Positions 17,266 through 24,185 of a DNA stretch of 24,367 nt are shown piece after piece (the first letter of the stretch is position 1; the number at the start of each line of letters is the position of its first letter). The stretch lies in NCBI GenBank assembly GCA_903834675.1, contig CAILKC010000170.1, forward strand, positions 1-24,367, read 5' to 3'. The notes under the pieces are model-generated. The model was not told where the DNA came from. It searched no databases and worked only from the letters and a program-made list of their open reading frames with translations. The DNA comes from an uncultured Victivallales bacterium. Its GTDB lineage: Bacteria; Verrucomicrobiota; Lentisphaeria; Oligosphaerales; JAFGRS01. Both the position numbers and the translations under genes were made by a program.

Positions 17266-17329
17266 GGTGGAGATGCGGTGGGCCGCCTCCGCGGTTTGGT
17301 GGAGATGCGGTGGGCCGCCTCCGCGGTTT
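17266..17329. repeat. Two tandem 32-bp repeat units after jetC
   Basis: Two 32-bp copies (17266-17297 and 17298-17329) begin 5 bp after the jetC stop. Each begins with ggtggagatgcggtgggc, the same 18-bp core that opens the 60-bp units next door, and continues with a short cgcctccgcggttt tail. The two copies are identical. This shorter type lacks the two perfect hairpins of the longer units. The length is not a multiple of three. Confidence 0.9.
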
Positions 17330-17496
17330 GGTGGAGATGCGGTGGGCTCCACCGCCGCGCCTGATGCCAGGCGCCTCTCCAGGGGGATTGGTGGAGATGC
17401 GGTGGGCTCCACCGCCGCGCCTGATGCCAGGCGCCTCTCCAGGGGGATTGGTGGAGATGCGGTGGGCTCCACCGCCGCGCCTGATGCCAGGCGCCT
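17330..17496. repeat. Tandem 60-bp palindromic repeat units (2 full, 1 partial) before jetD
   Basis: Units at 17330-17389 and 17390-17449 are identical; a third at 17450-17496 matches for 47 bp and then diverges. All begin with the 18-bp core shared with the 32-bp units. Each unit holds two perfect hairpins: GCGGTGG-GCT-CCACCGC (first copy 17339-17355) and GCGCCTG-ATGC-CAGGCGC (first copy 17357-17374). An alternative stem, GGTGGAG with CTCCACC, competes with the first hairpin. The array fills most of the 317-bp jetC-jetD gap. Identical copies indicate recent expansion or gene conversion. It may be an intergenic palindromic repeat family, a transcription attenuator for jetD, or a transcript stabiliser. 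Confidence 0.92.
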
Positions 17497-17578
17497 GTCT
17501 TGTGGACTGGAGCGGCCGCGTTGCGCGTTGCCGCGCCGGGGCCGGGTGGCGGAGCCAAGCGTGAAGGGCGAAGAAGCC

Positions 17579-18841
17579 ATGAGCCATGACCCATGCCACG
17601 AGGCTATCCTGCGGGATCTGCTGACCCGGTACCCCGTGCTGGATGCCTACCTGAAGCGTTTGTGCGATGTCTGGGACCGCCAGGGGGCGCCACCGGCACG
17701 CCTGAGCCTGGGGCAGGGGCTTTCCCGGCACGGCGAACTTGCGGCGCTGCATGCCCTCTTTGGGACCGCGGTGCAGGTCTCCCGGTCGGGCGGCGCGTCG
17801 TTGAACGTGCGCAGTTTTCTTGACGGCTTTATCGGCAGCGACGCCGAGACCTGGACCGAGGCGCTGTACCGGGTCATGGGTCGGCCCCGGCGGGACCGTT
17901 CCGCCGAACGCCTGCGGGCGAGTCAGGAATTCGATGCGTTGCTGGCGGTCTGGCGGCAGGAGTTTTGCGCGGTGGCTGAGGCGGGGTGTGTCATCGCAGG
18001 CCGGCCTGGGCTGTGGAAGCGCCGCCTGCTGGAAGGCGCCGCGGACGGTGTACGCGCCCAGTGGTGGCCCTGGGGGCAGGCGCTCGACTTCCTCGCAACC
18101 CGCCCGGAGCCGCTGGGATTGGCGGATATCGGCGCGCGGTTCTACGGCAGCAGCAAGGCCCTGCGCCCCGGCGAGGCGCGTCGTTTCCTGGCCTCCGGGC
18201 TGGCCGCGCTGGAGGGCCTCGATGAAGAGCAGGTCGAGCTCGGCGAGGTCCTTCGACGCTTTGGCATCTGCGACAACCCGACGGCCCTCAAGGTCACCGT
18301 CTTCGGCCCACTGCGTCTGCGGAAGCGCGGTCGCTGGCTGGACTGGGTGGAGCAGTTGCACGCGCTGGGGGAAGCGGCGACGCTGTCGCTGGGCAACCTT
18401 GACGGAGTGGATGTCGTGGACATCCCCGGCGAAGCACCGGTCGTCCACACCTGCGAGAACGAGACTCCCTTCTGTCGGCTGGTGCGCGAACGCTTTCCCG
18501 GGGTGCTGGTTTACACTGAGGGCTACCCCAACACGGCCGTACGTCGCCTGCTCAACCTGTTGCCGACGATGGCCACGCTTCGCCACTGGGGCGACAGCGA
18601 CCTGGACGGTCTGCGCATCGCGGCTATCCTCGGCGAGGACAGGCCCCTGCAGCTCTGGCGCTGCGGCGGCGCGGATCTGGAGCGGCAACGTGAGCGTTTG
18701 GTCCCGCTGGACGATGACCAGCAGCGGCGCGCCCGGCACTGGCTCCAGGCACACCCGGAGTTCCCCTTCGGTGCCGAACTCGCGTTCACCCTGGCGCACG
18801 GCTGGCTGGAACAGGAGAGTTGGCGTGAAGCAGAGGGCTAG
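17579..18841 (+). CDS. jetD: Wadjet-type JetD, TOPRIM-domain nuclease subunit
   Basis: The product is 420 residues from ATG 17579. The C-terminal part has the JetD/DUF2220-DUF2399 TOPRIM signature: TCENETPF with Glu293, a GYPNTAVRRLL segment, and HWGDSDLDG with D339, D341 and D343. These acidic residues bind metal for DNA cleavage in TOPRIM nucleases. The N-terminal half (about 1-200) is helical with probable winged helices and matches the arm that docks on the SMC complex. In Wadjet, JetD cuts circular plasmids after loop extrusion by JetABC. GTG 17561 is an in-frame alternative start with GGAG 6 nt upstream and would add six residues. Unlike jetABC, it is separated from its partners by the repeat array. 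The stop codon shares CTAG with the converging transporter gene. Confidence 0.87.
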   Translation: MSHDPCHEAILRDLLTRYPVLDAYLKRLCDVWDRQGAPPARLSLGQGLSRHGELAALHALFGTAVQVSRSGGASLNVRSFLDGFIGSDAETWTEALYRVMGRPRRDRSAERLRASQEFDALLAVWRQEFCAVAEAGCVIAGRPGLWKRRLLEGAADGVRAQWWPWGQALDFLATRPEPLGLADIGARFYGSSKALRPGEARRFLASGLAALEGLDEEQVELGEVLRRFGICDNPTALKVTVFGPLRLRKRGRWLDWVEQLHALGEAATLSLGNLDGVDVVDIPGEAPVVHTCENETPFCRLVRERFPGVLVYTEGYPNTAVRRLLNLLPTMATLRHWGDSDLDGLRIAAILGEDRPLQLWRCGGADLERQRERLVPLDDDQQRRARHWLQAHPEFPFGAELAFTLAHGWLEQESWREAEG

Positions 18842-20223
18842 AGCGCGTTGAGGGCGCGCCAGTCGCGGGGCTTGTCGTCGACGCGGCGCAGGATCCAGCA
18901 GCTCAGCACGACGATGCAGAGGAGTGCGAGTACGCCATAGCCCTGCCCGACCTGGACCGGGAGCTTCAAGGTGCGCACGGTGAACGCGGTGACCGCCGCC
19001 CAGACCAGCGGTCCGGTGATGGCCGAGAAGCGGCCGACCATGCCATAGAGTCCATAGAACTCACCGATCCGGTCGGGGGGGGTGAGACGCAGCATCAAGG
19101 GCCGGTCCGCGCTCCAGACCCCGCCCAGCGCGATGCCCGCTAGTGCCGCCACGATCCACAGGGTCGCAAGCGGCAGGCCGAACAGCCCCATTGCGCTCGC
19201 CAGGCCAAAGGTAAAGAGCCACAGGTAGAGCACGATGTCGAGGGTCCGCTTGGGGCCGATGCGGTCGACGATCCAGCCCCAGACGAAGCCTCCCACCACC
19301 GCGAAGGTGATCGCCGACAGCATCACCAGTTTCGCCGTCTTCTCGGCCGCGGCCTGAGTCTGTCCCAGGCTGGCGGCAACGTTCACCGCATAGAGGGTCA
19401 TCACCGCGATGACGGTGTTGATGGCGTCGGTGTAGAACACCCGTCCGATGAGGAAGCGCACCAAACCGGGAAAGCGGTCCCCGGCGCGCAGGGTGCGGAT
19501 CGTCTGAACCGTGCTCGACGCGATCACTCCCAGGTCGAATACCTTTCCCGGATGCGGATTGCCGCGTTCCCTGACGAAGAAGAAGCAGGGGAGCGCGAGA
19601 GCGAGAAAGGCGACGGCGATGAGCGTGAACACGAGCGCCTTGTCGGAGGTGTTCAGGATCAGGCCAAGCGCCACCGCGATGTACGAGCCGAGGTAGCCGA
19701 CGCCGACGCCGATGCCGCCGATCCGCCCCCGATTCTCCTCTGTCGTCACCTCGACCAGCAGCGAGTCGTAGAACTGCAGCCCGGCCTGATACGCGGCGTT
19801 GGCCAGGATGAAGGCCACGATCGTTCCCCAATACCCGATGCGGCCCAGCAGCATCGTGAAGCCGACGCACAGCACCGTGCTCACGACCAGAAACGGCATC
19901 CGGCGGCGGGCGCGATCACTCATGGCGCCGAGCAGGGGAGAGACAATGAAGATGAGGCCCATCGAGATACCGGTGATGACGCCATAGACCGCATCGGCGC
20001 GTTCGGCGCCAACGCCGTCCCGAACCCAGAGCGAGAAGTACATCGACACCACGCCCATCGAAAAGATGGTGTTCGCGAGGTCGTACAACACCCACGAGGC
20101 GACGCTGCGAAACGGCGCTGGGTGTTTCCGGCCGCCAGGCTCGGAGTCGAGCGCGGCCGCTGCCGTTGGCGGCGCCGGAGAGGGTGCCGTTGGCGGCGGG
20201 GCTGAAAGGATGTCTTCGCTCAT
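18838..20223 (-). CDS. MFS transporter, UMF1/Atg22-like
   Basis: The 461-residue polytopic membrane protein has about 12 hydrophobic segments. WVLYDLANTIFSMGV near the N-terminus is the hallmark of the UMF1/Atg22-like branch of the major facilitator superfamily. The MFS loop 2-3 signature appears as GAMSDRARRRMPF, and its second-half counterpart as GWIVDRIGPKRT. The N-terminus before the first helix is Pro/Ala-rich. ATG 20223 is preferred (GGAG 6 nt upstream); ATG 20250 is possible but has poorer spacing. As the last gene of the VOC-dhaKL-aldolase operon, 49 bp after the aldolase, it probably imports the substrate or exports a product of that pathway. The stop overlaps jetD by 4 bp on the opposite strand, leaving no room for a terminator between them. 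Confidence 0.85.
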   Translation of the reverse strand: MSEDILSAPPPTAPSPAPPTAAAALDSEPGGRKHPAPFRSVASWVLYDLANTIFSMGVVSMYFSLWVRDGVGAERADAVYGVITGISMGLIFIVSPLLGAMSDRARRRMPFLVVSTVLCVGFTMLLGRIGYWGTIVAFILANAAYQAGLQFYDSLLVEVTTEENRGRIGGIGVGVGYLGSYIAVALGLILNTSDKALVFTLIAVAFLALALPCFFFVRERGNPHPGKVFDLGVIASSTVQTIRTLRAGDRFPGLVRFLIGRVFYTDAINTVIAVMTLYAVNVAASLGQTQAAAEKTAKLVMLSAITFAVVGGFVWGWIVDRIGPKRTLDIVLYLWLFTFGLASAMGLFGLPLATLWIVAALAGIALGGVWSADRPLMLRLTPPDRIGEFYGLYGMVGRFSAITGPLVWAAVTAFTVRTLKLPVQVGQGYGVLALLCIVVLSCWILRRVDDKPRDWRALNAL

Positions 20224-20272
20224 GGGGCACTCCGCTATGGAACCGCGCATCGTGGGGTATGCCTCTCCCGGT

Positions 20273-21157
20273 TCACTCCTTCGCCTTCAGGTCTTCATAC
20301 AAAGCCAGGGCAGCGCTGGGGGTATAGCCGTCATGGACCACGGCGCGGACGGCCTGCAGCATGGCGCGGGGAGCATCGGCCTGGAAGATATTGCGGCCCA
20401 TGTCGACGCCGCAGGCGCCCTGGTCGATCGCCTGGTAGGCCATCATGAGCGCGTCCTTCTCGGGCAGCTTCTTGCCGCCGGCGATGATGATGGGCACTGG
20501 GCAGGCGGCGGTGACCTTGTCGAAGTCTGTCTCGCAGAAGTAGGTCTTGACGAACTGCGCCCCATTTTCGGCGATGACGCGGCAGGCGAGGCCGAGGTAG
20601 CGGGCGTCGCGGGCGAGTTCTTTGCCGACGGCGGTGACGCCGAGAGTGGGGATGCCGTAGCGATTACCGGTCTCGACCAGCACGCAGAGGTTCTTGATGG
20701 TGAGTGCCTCGAACTGGCTGCCGATGGCGACCATGCCCGCCATGGCCGAGGCATTCAGGCGGATGGCGTCTTCGATCTCGACCCCGACGACCTCGTTGTT
20801 CAGTTCCGTGAGTACGGTGCTGCCAGCGGAGCAGCGTAAGGCCACCGGCTTGTTTACCGTCGGCGGGACGCAGGCGCGCAGGGCGCCGCGGGTACACATC
20901 AGGCAGTCGGCCAGGTCGGCGATGGGCAGGATGCTGAGGTCGATGCGTTCCAGGCCACTGGTCGGCCCCATGATGTAGCCGTGGTCAAAGGCCAGCATGA
21001 CGGTGTGCAGGGAGGTCGGGTTGAAGATGCGGGCCAGGCGGTCCTTCATGCCCCAGTCGTAGTTGTTGGCGCCCTTGAGCGGAAAGGCCGGATTGGCGAC
21101 GGGGATGCCGATGCCGTAGTCTTTGCTGGAGAGTGGCGTCTTGTCTGCGTCGGGCAT
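20273..21157 (-). CDS. lsrF: LsrF-type class I aldolase/thiolase (3-hydroxy-5-phosphonooxypentane-2,4-dione thiolase family)
   Basis: The 294-residue product aligns end to end, from memory, with E. coli LsrF. Shared blocks are DWGM..RL.RIFNP, TVMLAFDHGY, GPT.GLERID, LMCTRG, VPIIIAGGKKLPE and GVDMGRNIFQ. The Schiff-base lysine is K204 in VKTYF, matching K203 of E. coli. LsrF is a DeoC/FbaB-type aldolase that transfers an acetyl group from the phosphorylated AI-2 derivative to CoA, releasing DHAP. This gene is not near lsrK, lsrG or lsrACDB; it follows dhaK and dhaL. The true substrate may therefore be another phosphorylated short-chain diketone or ketose. Start ATG 21157 has AAGGA 9 nt upstream. 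It ends 49 bp before the transporter. Confidence 0.88.
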   Translation of the reverse strand: MPDADKTPLSSKDYGIGIPVANPAFPLKGANNYDWGMKDRLARIFNPTSLHTVMLAFDHGYIMGPTSGLERIDLSILPIADLADCLMCTRGALRACVPPTVNKPVALRCSAGSTVLTELNNEVVGVEIEDAIRLNASAMAGMVAIGSQFEALTIKNLCVLVETGNRYGIPTLGVTAVGKELARDARYLGLACRVIAENGAQFVKTYFCETDFDKVTAACPVPIIIAGGKKLPEKDALMMAYQAIDQGACGVDMGRNIFQADAPRAMLQAVRAVVHDGYTPSAALALYEDLKAKE

Positions 21158-21208
21158 GGTGAGGGTTCCTTTTTGGTGCGCTCAAACGAGTTGAATTATG
21201 CACGGGTC

Positions 21209-21835
21209 TCACTGCGCCAGGCCTTCGAAGAAGAGGGCGATGGAGGCGGCCCCGGGGTCCAGGTGGCCCACGGTTCGCTCGCCCAGGTTTCGCGCCCGTC
21301 CGAACGCCGCCTTCAGCGGCCGCGTGGCTTCGGCGCCTGCGGCCGCGGCGGCGGCTGCGGCGCGCAGTGCCGCCGCGATGGTAGCGCCGGTCTCTGCCGC
21401 TTGCCGCAACGCCGCGACGGCGGGGACGAGGGCGTCAAGCAGGGTCTTGTCGCCGGGCTTTGCCGACGTCTGTCGGCGCAGGTTCTGCAGGCCCGCCGCG
21501 AAGGCGTGGTGCAAGGTCTCGGTTGTCAGCGGTCCCGGGGTGGTCAGCCCATCGCCGCAGCCCATGAAGAACGAGCCGAGCAGAGGACTGGCTGAGCCGC
21601 CGTCGGTCGACAGCACCGCCCAGCCCACGGCGCCGCAGAGCGCCGCCAGGTCGGCCTCGGGAGATTCGGCGAGGGTGGCCAGGATCGCGTCGCAGATTCG
21701 GCCCATGGTGATGCCATGGTCGCCGTCGCCGATGGCCGAATCAAGCTGCGAGAGCCAGTCAATACGAGTCTGGATGTGCATCGCCGCCTGGCGCAGGCGT
21801 GCGGCGAAAGCGGCGGAGTCCAGGGTCTCTGGCAT
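21209..21835 (-). CDS. dhaL: Dihydroxyacetone kinase, nucleotide-binding subunit DhaL
   Basis: The 208-residue product matches DhaL in length and motifs. D32, D37 and D39 in DSAIGDGDHG bind the two Mg ions, with TMGR following. STDGGSASPLLGSFF is the nucleotide-binding helix-cap region. GDKTLLDAL and RNLGERTVGHLDPGAAS complete the alpha-barrel signature. DhaL holds ADP or ATP and phosphorylates the substrate bound covalently by DhaK. No DhaM phosphocarrier is seen nearby, so an ATP-driven two-subunit enzyme is likely, or the phosphocarrier is elsewhere. ATG 21835 gives the usual length and has AGAGG 8 nt upstream. GTG 21880, one base after the dhaK stop, would add 15 residues and allow tight coupling. 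An Ala-rich helix lies at about 155-168. Confidence 0.9.
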   Translation of the reverse strand: MPETLDSAAFAARLRQAAMHIQTRIDWLSQLDSAIGDGDHGITMGRICDAILATLAESPEADLAALCGAVGWAVLSTDGGSASPLLGSFFMGCGDGLTTPGPLTTETLHHAFAAGLQNLRRQTSAKPGDKTLLDALVPAVAALRQAAETGATIAAALRAAAAAAAAGAEATRPLKAAFGRARNLGERTVGHLDPGAASIALFFEGLAQ

Positions 21836-21881
21836 GGGTATGGCCTCTGACGTATCGGGCGGTTCAAACGGATCGGACACT

Positions 21882-22883
21882 CTACCGAACGGTCATGTAG
21901 GGGGTGTCGCAGGGGGCATCCCATAGCCGCAGCATCTCGGCATCCATCTTGGCTACCATCATCTGGAAGCCGGCCATCTCCTGCACCGTGAGCAGTTCAT
22001 CGACCACGGCGCGGGCCAGGCGGATGCCCTTGGCATCGAGGTAGCGTTTGACCCCGGTCATGACGATGTACAGCTCCATCAGGGTTGTGGCGCCGGCGCC
22101 GTTGAGCACCACCAGCAGTTCGTCGCCGACCTTCGCCTTGACGGCGTTTACCAGGCGGTCGGTCATGATCTGGGCCGTTTGTTCGGCGGTCATGATCGGC
22201 TGGGCGCCGGTGCCGCCTTCGCCATGCTGGCCCATGCCGATCTCCATCTGGTCATCGGGCAGATCGAAGATCATGCCGCCGGTGCCCGGGTGGGAGGCGC
22301 CACGCATGGCCACAGCCAGGGTGGCCATGTTCTGGTTGAAGCGTTCGGCGATAGTCCACACCTGGTCCAGTGACTGGCCCTGTTCCGCGGCGGCGCCGGC
22401 CACCTTAGCGAGCGGGATGCAGCCCACCAGGCCGCGCCGGTCTGCGGCTGGGGCGGTGGCGCCGGGCGCGATGTCGTCGTGGGTCACGAGCTGGCGCACC
22501 TTGAGTTTCTGCCGTTCCGCCATCTGCATGGCCAGGTTGCCGTTCAGCACGTCCCCGGCGTGATTGAGGATGATGAAGAGGGTTCCTGCCGGGCAGTCGG
22601 CGAGTTTCAGGGCCTCGAGCACCTTCGGCGCGCCGGGGGCGGCGAAGATGTCACCGACGACGCTGTAGTCCAGCATGCCGGTGCCGACAAAGCCGCTGAG
22701 GGCCGGCTCATGCCCGGCGCCACCGAGGGTGACCAGGCGCACCTTATCCGGGCTCTTGGGCGTGGCCCGCGCCACGATCTTCTCAGAGACGATGCGGATC
22801 TTGTTGCTATAGGCGATCTCGTAGCCGGCCAGCAGCTCACGGGTCAGGTTTGCCGGATCGTTGATGAACTTCTTCATCGGCAT
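21882..22883 (-). CDS. dhaK: Dihydroxyacetone kinase, substrate-binding subunit DhaK
   Basis: The 333-residue DhaK has the full active site: H58 in GGAGHEPALSGFVG, D111 in LNHAGDVLNGN and H220 in GMGQHGEGG. His220 corresponds to the histidine that forms a covalent hemiaminal with the carbonyl of dihydroxyacetone; H58 and D111 assist catalysis. The RRGLVGCIPLAKVAGAAAE segment is also typical. DhaK proteins accept dihydroxyacetone, glyceraldehyde and, in some relatives, four-carbon ketoses such as erythrulose, so the substrate here is not fixed. ATG 22883 has GAGGT 7 nt upstream; a second in-frame ATG lies at 22877. It is 59 bp after the VOC gene and directly followed by dhaL. Confidence 0.92.
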   Translation of the reverse strand: MPMKKFINDPANLTRELLAGYEIAYSNKIRIVSEKIVARATPKSPDKVRLVTLGGAGHEPALSGFVGTGMLDYSVVGDIFAAPGAPKVLEALKLADCPAGTLFIILNHAGDVLNGNLAMQMAERQKLKVRQLVTHDDIAPGATAPAADRRGLVGCIPLAKVAGAAAEQGQSLDQVWTIAERFNQNMATLAVAMRGASHPGTGGMIFDLPDDQMEIGMGQHGEGGTGAQPIMTAEQTAQIMTDRLVNAVKAKVGDELLVVLNGAGATTLMELYIVMTGVKRYLDAKGIRLARAVVDELLTVQEMAGFQMMVAKMDAEMLRLWDAPCDTPYMTVR

Positions 22884-22942
22884 CGGGGTGACCTCAGGGT
22901 TCAGGGTTATGGGGGTTCGAGGTTCCGTCTCTCCCGCGCGGG

Positions 22943-23260
22943 TCAGCTTTCTACGGCCATCAACTCGATGGGGACGCCTTCCTCGATGACGAAAGCGACG
23001 GTGACCCCGGGCATGGGGCTGAAGGGCTCCATGAGCACCGTGTGGCCCCTCATCTCGGTCTTGAGGTCATCGACGCGGTAGGCGATGTGGGTGGAGGTCT
23101 GAAGCATCTCCGGCATGGGGCTGCCGGGTTCGAAACGCAGCCACTCGATCTTGTTGGGACTGTTGTCGGAACTGGTGATGAAGAGCTTTCCACCCGCGAT
23201 GTGGGTCTCATTGGGCTGCTTCGTCTTGGTCGGGATGCCGATATGGTGCAGTTCGCGCAT
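22943..23260 (-). CDS. Small VOC (glyoxalase/bleomycin-resistance fold) protein
   Basis: The product is 105 residues. It begins RELHHIGIPT, with a candidate metal-binding His on the first strand, has THIAYRVDDL in the middle with a second His, and ends with EEGVPIELM carrying a candidate Glu ligand. This order of ligands is that of vicinal-oxygen-chelate enzymes such as glyoxalase I, methylmalonyl-CoA epimerase and small dioxygenases. The reaction is unknown. As first gene of the dhaKL-LsrF operon it may isomerise or epimerise an alpha-hydroxyketone or dicarbonyl, a role that LsrG plays in lsr operons using a different fold. ATG 23260 is set by AAAGGA 6 nt upstream; the longer open frame to 23395 is not supported. 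Confidence 0.75.
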   Translation of the reverse strand: MRELHHIGIPTKTKQPNETHIAGGKLFITSSDNSPNKIEWLRFEPGSPMPEMLQTSTHIAYRVDDLKTEMRGHTVLMEPFSPMPGVTVAFVIEEGVPIELMAVES

Positions 23261-23354
23261 GATGGGTCCTTTCGATTGGGGGTGACGGCTGACCTGGACG
23301 GCGTCGGCGTCGCATGGGGGCAATCGGGCTTTGGCGTCCCGGAACACCTTGAAA

Positions 23355-23379
23355 CCACGTGAGGCAAGTGTACCCGTGG
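23355..23379. promoter_or_regulatory. Inverted repeat over the promoter of the VOC-dhaKL operon
   Basis: CCACG (23355-23359) and CGTGG (23375-23379) form an inverted repeat with 15 bp between, spanning the predicted -10 box. The position suits a repressor operator, but the arms are only 5 bp and no regulator gene is present in the window. Confidence 0.25.
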
Positions 23380-23395
23380 AACCCCTTTTTTGCAA
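23367..23395 (-). promoter_or_regulatory. Sigma70-like promoter for the VOC-dhaK-dhaL-lsrF-MFS operon
   Basis: On the minus strand, TTGCAA (23395-23390), a 17-bp spacer and TACACT (23372-23367) each match the consensus at 4 of 6 positions. The predicted start is near 23360, about 100 nt before ATG 23260. It is the only reasonable element in the gap and lies at the head of a five-gene cluster. Confidence 0.5.
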
Positions 23396-23523
23396 CTCAG
23401 CTACCAGCGGGCGGAACCCGAGAGGAAACCACGGCGGTACGGTCTCGGTGGCGGGGGCACGAGAGGGTGAAGGCGGCGGGCAGGTGGGGGATCGGGGAGC
23501 GCGGTCGCGGGCCGGGAAACGAA

Positions 23524-23551
23524 GGCGCCCATCCTGGCAGGGATGGGCGCC
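23524..23551 (-). terminator. Strong hairpin downstream of the surface-repeat gene, probable terminator
   Basis: GGCGCCCATCC (23524-23534) and GGATGGGCGCC (23541-23551) make a perfect 11-bp stem with a 6-nt loop. It lies 31 bp after the minus-strand stop at 23583. On that strand it is followed by CCTTCGTTTCCC, a short T-containing tract, so termination is plausible though not textbook. A smaller 5-bp hairpin (23570-23582) sits between. Nothing else is evident in 23396-23523. Confidence 0.6.
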
Positions 23552-23582
23552 ACGGCGTTCTCGCTGGCCCGCTTCGCAAGCG

Positions 23583-24104
23583 CTACCAGCAGATGTTTAA
23601 GAACGGCAGGCAACGCATGGGTTTCGCTTCGATGAAGTTAAGCAGACCGAGCTGCATCCCCACCATGCTATGGCAGTAGTTGACGACGCCGACCTGCAGG
23701 CCCAGGACGTCGCCGCCGATATTGACGGCACCGATCTCCACGCCCTCCGTCAATCCGTCCGTGAGGTTCACCACGCCGACGGCCAGACCGGTGGCATCCT
23801 TGGCATCGTTGATCGCGCCGATCCGGAGTCCTACGGTCTTCCACTGCACATAGTTTGCCACGTTGACCTGCACGCCGACAAAGTCCCCAGAGCCGCCAAA
23901 GACACCGAGGTCAAGGCCCCTCACGCGGTCGTTCTCGCCGTTGAAGAGGTTGAGCTTCAACCCAAAGATCGTCACTTCCTTGACCATCATCTGCATCTTG
24001 GGCACCATGGAAAGCTGCAGGGGGAACCACTCAAACCGCTCGGACTCCTCCGCGCCGGCTAATGTGGTACAGACGGCCAGTAGCGCGATCAATGCACTCT
24101 TCAT
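23583..24104 (-). CDS. Secreted glycine-rich surface-repeat protein, LA_2272-like
   Basis: ATG 24104 is fixed by a full AAGGAGGT 6 nt upstream, giving 173 residues. The first 18 or so form a signal peptide (MKSALIALLAVCTTLAGA). The mature protein has imperfect repeats of roughly 20 residues with the pattern G-hydrophobic-x-hydrophobic-G-hydrophobic-x-N: GLDLGVFG, GVQVNVAN, GLRIGAIN, GLAVGVVN, GVEIGAVN, GLQVGVVN and MQLGLLN. This is the pattern of the LA_2272-type surface-repeat family, of unknown function, thought to be exported. The C-terminus (RCLPFLNICW) carries two Cys. The single gene is flanked by its own promoter-like element and a hairpin, so it is probably monocistronic. The frame is open further upstream to 24185, but that start has no SD. 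Confidence 0.7.
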   Translation of the reverse strand: MKSALIALLAVCTTLAGAEESERFEWFPLQLSMVPKMQMMVKEVTIFGLKLNLFNGENDRVRGLDLGVFGGSGDFVGVQVNVANYVQWKTVGLRIGAINDAKDATGLAVGVVNLTDGLTEGVEIGAVNIGGDVLGLQVGVVNYCHSMVGMQLGLLNFIEAKPMRCLPFLNICW

Positions 24105-24156
24105 GTGCGGACCTCCTTCACCACCTGAAAGGGTATGCTTTGCAGCTGCGGGCGCT

Positions 24157-24185
24157 AAGATATCATCGTGGATATGGGGATGCAA
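24157..24185 (-). promoter_or_regulatory. Weak sigma70-like promoter for the surface-repeat gene
   Basis: On the minus strand, TTGCAT (24185-24180), a 17-bp spacer and TATCTT (24162-24157) give a start near 24150 and a leader of about 45 nt. The -35 match is only 3 of 6, so confidence is limited. The rest of the gap to the window end (24186-24367) shows no gene that I can support. Confidence 0.35.

Noticed and set aside
17262..17500. CRISPR array between jetC and jetD
   Set aside because: The units are directly tandem and there are no unique spacers; the sequence between cores is itself repeated.
17267..17578. Repeat-encoded N-terminal extension of JetD
   Set aside because: The frame is open and the 60-bp units would encode a 20-residue repeat, but the 32-bp units break periodicity, and better starts with the usual JetD N-terminus exist at 17561 and 17579.
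17165..18799. Minus-strand open frame crossing the repeats and jetD
   Set aside because: It is antisense to the recognised TOPRIM gene; the repeat region is open in several frames because it is G+C-rich.
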